Source of the DNA: Rhodocyclaceae bacterium
Lineage (GTDB): Bacteria > Pseudomonadota > Gammaproteobacteria > Burkholderiales > Rhodocyclaceae
Reading direction: 5' to 3'
Assembly: GCA_028713915.1 (NCBI GenBank)
Contig: JAQTNK010000007.1
Span: forward strand, 62,001-126,000
Length of the DNA: 64,000 bases
Part shown: in pieces, positions 61,303 through 64,000 of the stretch
Layout of the letters: every line of letters begins with the position of its first letter
Position numbering within the stretch: position 1 is the stretch's first letter
Made by a program: the position numbers and the translations under genes
The notes under the pieces: model-generated
What the model saw: the letters and a program-made list of their open reading frames with translations, nothing else
Databases searched by the model: none
What the model was told of the DNA's origin: nothing

Positions 61303-62574
61303 TCAGGCCAGCTGCTTGCGGAACAACTCGTGGAACACCGGGTAGATGTCCGGCAGTCCGGCGATGCGCTGCATGGCGAAGCGCTCGGGGTAGGCGGCCC
61401 GCACCCGCGCGTATTCGTGCCAGAGGTTCTGCGGCTCGACGGCCGTGATCTCGATGTAGGCGTAGTACTGCACGTAGGGTAGGATCTCGTCGCGGAGAAT
61501 GTCGCGGCAGTGCGGCGAATCGCTGTCCCAGTTCTCGCCGTCGGAGGCCTGCGCGCCGTAGATGTTCCAGACGCGCGACGAGTAGCGCTCGACGACGATC
61601 TTGTGCATCAGTTCGAGGGCGCTGGAGACGACGGTGCCGCCCGACTCGCGCGAGTGGAAGAACTCGTCCTCGCCGACTTCGAAGGCCTGCGTGTGGTGGC
61701 GGATGAAGACGACCTCGATGTGCTGGTAGGTGCGCCGCAGGAACAGGTAGAGCAGCATGAAGAAGCGCTTGGCCGCCTGCTTCTTCTCTTCGTCCATGGA
61801 GCCGGAGACGTCCATCAGGCAGAACATGACGGCCTGCGTCGAGGGCGCCGGAATGCGGATGCGGTTGTTGAAGCGCAAGTCGAAGGTGTCGATGAACGGC
61901 ACGCGCTCGATCTTGCGCTGCAGGCGGGCGATTTCGCGGCGCAGTTCCTGGGCTTCGCGCGTGTCGCCGTCGCCGCAGGCTTCCAGGCGCGCGAGGTGCT
62001 CCTCCAGTTCGCGCAGGGCCTTGCGGTACGGCGAGCCGACGGCGATGCGCCGGCCGGCGGCGCCGCGCAGGGAACGCACGACGTTGATGTTGGCGGGCAC
62101 GCCGCTTTGCGTGTAGCCGGCGCGCACGCGCTTGAATTCCTCGATGCGCGTCAACTGGGTCTTGACGAGGTTGGGCAGGGCCAGATCTTCGAAGAAGATG
62201 TTGAGGAATTCCTCGCGCGAGAGCTGGAAGGCGAAGTCGTCCTCATGCGTGCCTTCCTGGCTGGCCTGGCTGCCGCCGGAACCGGCGCCGCCGCTGGGGC
62301 GGTCCAGCTGGTCGCCGGTATGGTACTGGTCGTTGCCCGAGAGCACGTCGCGCCGCACGCCGCCGCGGCCGTAGCGGAACTGCGGCTCGGAAATGTCCTT
62401 GGCCGGAATGCCGATCTTCTCACCGTTGTCGATGTCGGCAATGCCGCGCTTGCTGATCGCTTCCGCCACCGCCTTGCTGATCTGGCTCTTGAAGCGGCGG
62501 ATGAAGCGGCTGCGGTTGACGGCGCTCTTGTTCTTGCTGTCGAAGCGCCGATCGACGATGCGGACTCCCACCAT
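61303..62574 (-). CDS. YeaH/YhbH family (DUF444) protein with VWA-like domain
   Basis: The 423-aa protein has an N-terminal basic region and a Gly/Ser-rich low-complexity stretch (about 80-110). It ends in a von Willebrand A-type domain with the metal-site motif LMDVSGSMDEEKK (DxSxS). The family always travels with PrkA and SpoVR and probably acts as an adaptor for the kinase; that is inference from conserved neighbourhood. It starts 34 bases after prkA and ends 21 bases before spoVR. Confidence 0.93.
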   Translation of the reverse strand: MVGVRIVDRRFDSKNKSAVNRSRFIRRFKSQISKAVAEAISKRGIADIDNGEKIGIPAKDISEPQFRYGRGGVRRDVLSGNDQYHTGDQLDRPSGGAGSGGSQASQEGTHEDDFAFQLSREEFLNIFFEDLALPNLVKTQLTRIEEFKRVRAGYTQSGVPANINVVRSLRGAAGRRIAVGSPYRKALRELEEHLARLEACGDGDTREAQELRREIARLQRKIERVPFIDTFDLRFNNRIRIPAPSTQAVMFCLMDVSGSMDEEKKQAAKRFFMLLYLFLRRTYQHIEVVFIRHHTQAFEVGEDEFFHSRESGGTVVSSALELMHKIVVERYSSRVWNIYGAQASDGENWDSDSPHCRDILRDEILPYVQYYAYIEITAVEPQNLWHEYARVRAAYPERFAMQRIAGLPDIYPVFHELFRKQLA

Positions 62575-62608
62575 GTCGTACCCTCTCTCTCCGCCTGGAG
62601 GCCGCTGT

Positions 62609-64000
62609 TCAGGATGACTTGCGTACGCGCAAATACCACTCCGAAAGCAGCCTGACCTGCTTTTCCGTGTAGCCCCTGGCCATCATGCGGTTGACGAAGT
62701 CCTTGTGCTTGCGCTGTTCGTCGGCGCTGGCCTTGGCGTTGAAGGAAATCACCGGCAGCAGCTCCTCGGTGTTGGAGAACATCTTCTTCTCGATCACCGA
62801 GCGCAGCTTCTCGTAGGACGTCCACAGCGGATTGCGGCCGTCGTTCTTGGCGCGCGCGCGCAGCACGAAGTTCACCACCTCGTTGCGGAAGTCCTTCGGG
62901 TTGCTGATGCCCGCCGGCTTTTCGTTCTTCTCCAGTTCGTCGTTCAGGGCGTTGCGGTCGAGAATCTCGCCGGTGTTGGGGTCGCGGAACTCCTGGTCCT
63001 GAATCCAGAAGTCGGCGTAGGTGACGTAGCGGTCGAAGATGTTCTGGCCGTACTCGGAATAGGACTCCAGGTAGGCGGTCTGGATTTCCTTGCCGATGAA
63101 CTCGGTGAAGCGCGGCGCCAGGTATTCCTTGATGAAGGCCAGGTAGCGTTGCTCGACTTCCGGCGCGAACTGCTCCTGCTCGATCTGCTGCTCGATCACG
63201 TACATCAGGTGCACCGGGTTGGCGGCGACCTCGCGATGGTCGAAGTTGAACACCTTGGACAGGATCTTGAAGGCGAAGCGCGTGGACAGCCCGGTCATAC
63301 CCTCGTCGACGCCGGCGTAGTCGCGGTATTCCTGGTAGGACTTGGCCTTCGGGTCGGTGTCCTTGAGGTTCTCGCCGTCGTAGATGCGCATCTTCGAATA
63401 GATCGACGAGTTCTCCGGCTCCTTGAGGCGCGAGAGCACGGCGAACTGCGCCATCATGCGCAGCGTGTCCGGCGCGCACGGCGCATCGCCGAGCGAGGAA
63501 TTGGCGATCAGCTTCTCGTAGATTTTCACTTCCTCGGAGACGCGCAGGCAGTAGGGCACCTTGACGATGTAGATGCGGTCGAGGAAGGCCTCGTTGTTGC
63601 GGTTGTTCCGGAAGGTCTGCCACTCGGCCTCGTTCGAGTGCGCCAGGATCATGCCGTCGAAGGGAATGGCGCCGAAGCCTTCGGTGCCCTTGTAGTTGCC
63701 TTCCTGCGTCGCCGTCAGCAACGGATGCAGCACCTTGATCGGCGCCTTGAACATTTCGACGAATTCCAGCAGGCCGCGGTTGGCGAGGCACAGCCCGCCC
63801 GAGTAGCTGTAGGCGTCGGGGTCGTTCTGCGAGTATTCCTCGAGCTTGCGGATGTCGATCTTGCCGACCAGCGAGGAGATGTCCTGGTTGTTCTCGTCGC
63901 CCGGTTCGGTCTTGGATATCGCGACTTGCCGCAGCACCGAAGGCTTGACCTTGACGACGCGGAACTTCGAGATGTCGCCGTTGTACTCGTGCAGGCGCTT
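62609..64000 (-). CDS. prkA: PrkA-type serine protein kinase (YeaG), C-terminal part
   Basis: AAA-plus-domain serine kinase induced in starvation and stationary phase. The frame is open to the right edge, so the N-terminal AAA region with the Walker A motif is outside. Visible are the sensor-like segments GLLEFVEMFKAPIKVLHPLLTATQEGNYKGTEGFGAIPFDGMILAHSNEAEW, the region FRNNRNNEAFLDRIYIVKVPYCLRVSEE, and the C-terminal PrkA kinase-like domain (about the last 250 residues). The apparent start at 63937 is an internal GTG. First gene of the stress unit with yeaH and spoVR. Confidence 0.95.
   Translation of the reverse strand, partial: KRLHEYNGDISKFRVVKVKPSVLRQVAISKTEPGDENNQDISSLVGKIDIRKLEEYSQNDPDAYSYSGGLCLANRGLLEFVEMFKAPIKVLHPLLTATQEGNYKGTEGFGAIPFDGMILAHSNEAEWQTFRNNRNNEAFLDRIYIVKVPYCLRVSEEVKIYEKLIANSSLGDAPCAPDTLRMMAQFAVLSRLKEPENSSIYSKMRIYDGENLKDTDPKAKSYQEYRDYAGVDEGMTGLSTRFAFKILSKVFNFDHREVAANPVHLMYVIEQQIEQEQFAPEVEQRYLAFIKEYLAPRFTEFIGKEIQTAYLESYSEYGQNIFDRYVTYADFWIQDQEFRDPNTGEILDRNALNDELEKNEKPAGISNPKDFRNEVVNFVLRARAKNDGRNPLWTSYEKLRSVIEKKMFSNTEELLPVISFNAKASADEQRKHKDFVNRMMARGYTEKQVRLLSEWYLRVRKSS

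Overview
The window is one stretch of a GC-rich (roughly two-thirds G+C by eye) chromosome of a betaproteobacterium. A Rhodocyclales-type relative is the best guess, from the order smc-zipA-ligA, map|rpsB-tsf-pyrH-frr-uppS-cdsA-dxr-rseP-bamA-skp-lpxD-fabZ-lpxA-lpxB-rnhB, the smpB/ratA/rnfH/guaBA block, DUF2909 and the small oxidase assembly ORF in the cox cluster, DUF3460, a phasin and a pentapeptide MXKDX protein. Coding density is very high. I see no rRNA, tRNA, CRISPR array, insertion sequence or prophage. Most long antisense reading frames are artefacts of the GC bias.

Layout. (1) 1-6589, plus: the end of smc, then zipA, ligA, galU and a hypoxanthine phosphoribosyltransferase, nearly all overlapping, closed by a perfect hairpin shared with the convergent typA. 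(2) 6655-15140: typA (minus); methylthioinosine phosphorylase, peptide deformylase and a chemoreceptor (plus); then a cyclic-nucleotide-binding protein, glnD and map (minus). (3) 15210-30193, plus: a large housekeeping run with its own promoter and structured leader, covering translation (rpsB, tsf, frr), UMP kinase, isoprenoid and phospholipid precursors, envelope proteolysis, outer-membrane assembly and lipid A synthesis, ending in rnhB and a SPOUT RNA methyltransferase. (4) 30185-38100: an MFS exporter and smpB (minus), ratA, a tandem-module DNA-binding-like protein and rnfH (plus), a DUF4124 protein (minus), guaB and guaA, and a PBP7-type endopeptidase. (5) 38173-46709: accessory genes, namely a His-rich secreted protein, WrbA, class I aldolase, a periplasmic peroxiredoxin, a phasin, an ACT-repeat protein, DUF3460 and a large PAS-GGDEF-EAL protein. 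(6) 46702-53104, minus: a complete SUF iron-sulfur operon (Rrf2 regulator, sufBCDSU, sufT, Rieske protein). (7) 53233-59013, minus: bacterioferritin-like protein, SURF1, coxC, ctaG, a small oxidase protein, coxA and a coxB-cytochrome c fusion, with DUF2909 on plus. (8) 59313-64000: the MXKDX-repeat protein (plus), then spoVR, a DUF444/YeaH gene and prkA (minus), the last cut by the window end.

The most notable non-coding signal is a pair of 16-bp imperfect palindromes in a 7-2-7 arrangement, spaced exactly 23 bp apart and followed at fixed distance by GCCCCCTA and a -10-like hexamer. It occurs upstream of both the phasin (41683-41750) and the MXKDX-repeat protein (59163-59230). This looks like the operator of a NarL/FixJ-type response regulator controlling an undescribed storage/stress regulon. 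Other points of interest are a GACT-N5-AGTC IscR-type operator before the SUF operon, an 11-C tract touching the smpB start codon, a SURF1 frame with no canonical start codon, and a mobile-looking palindrome inside the rpsB-tsf operon.
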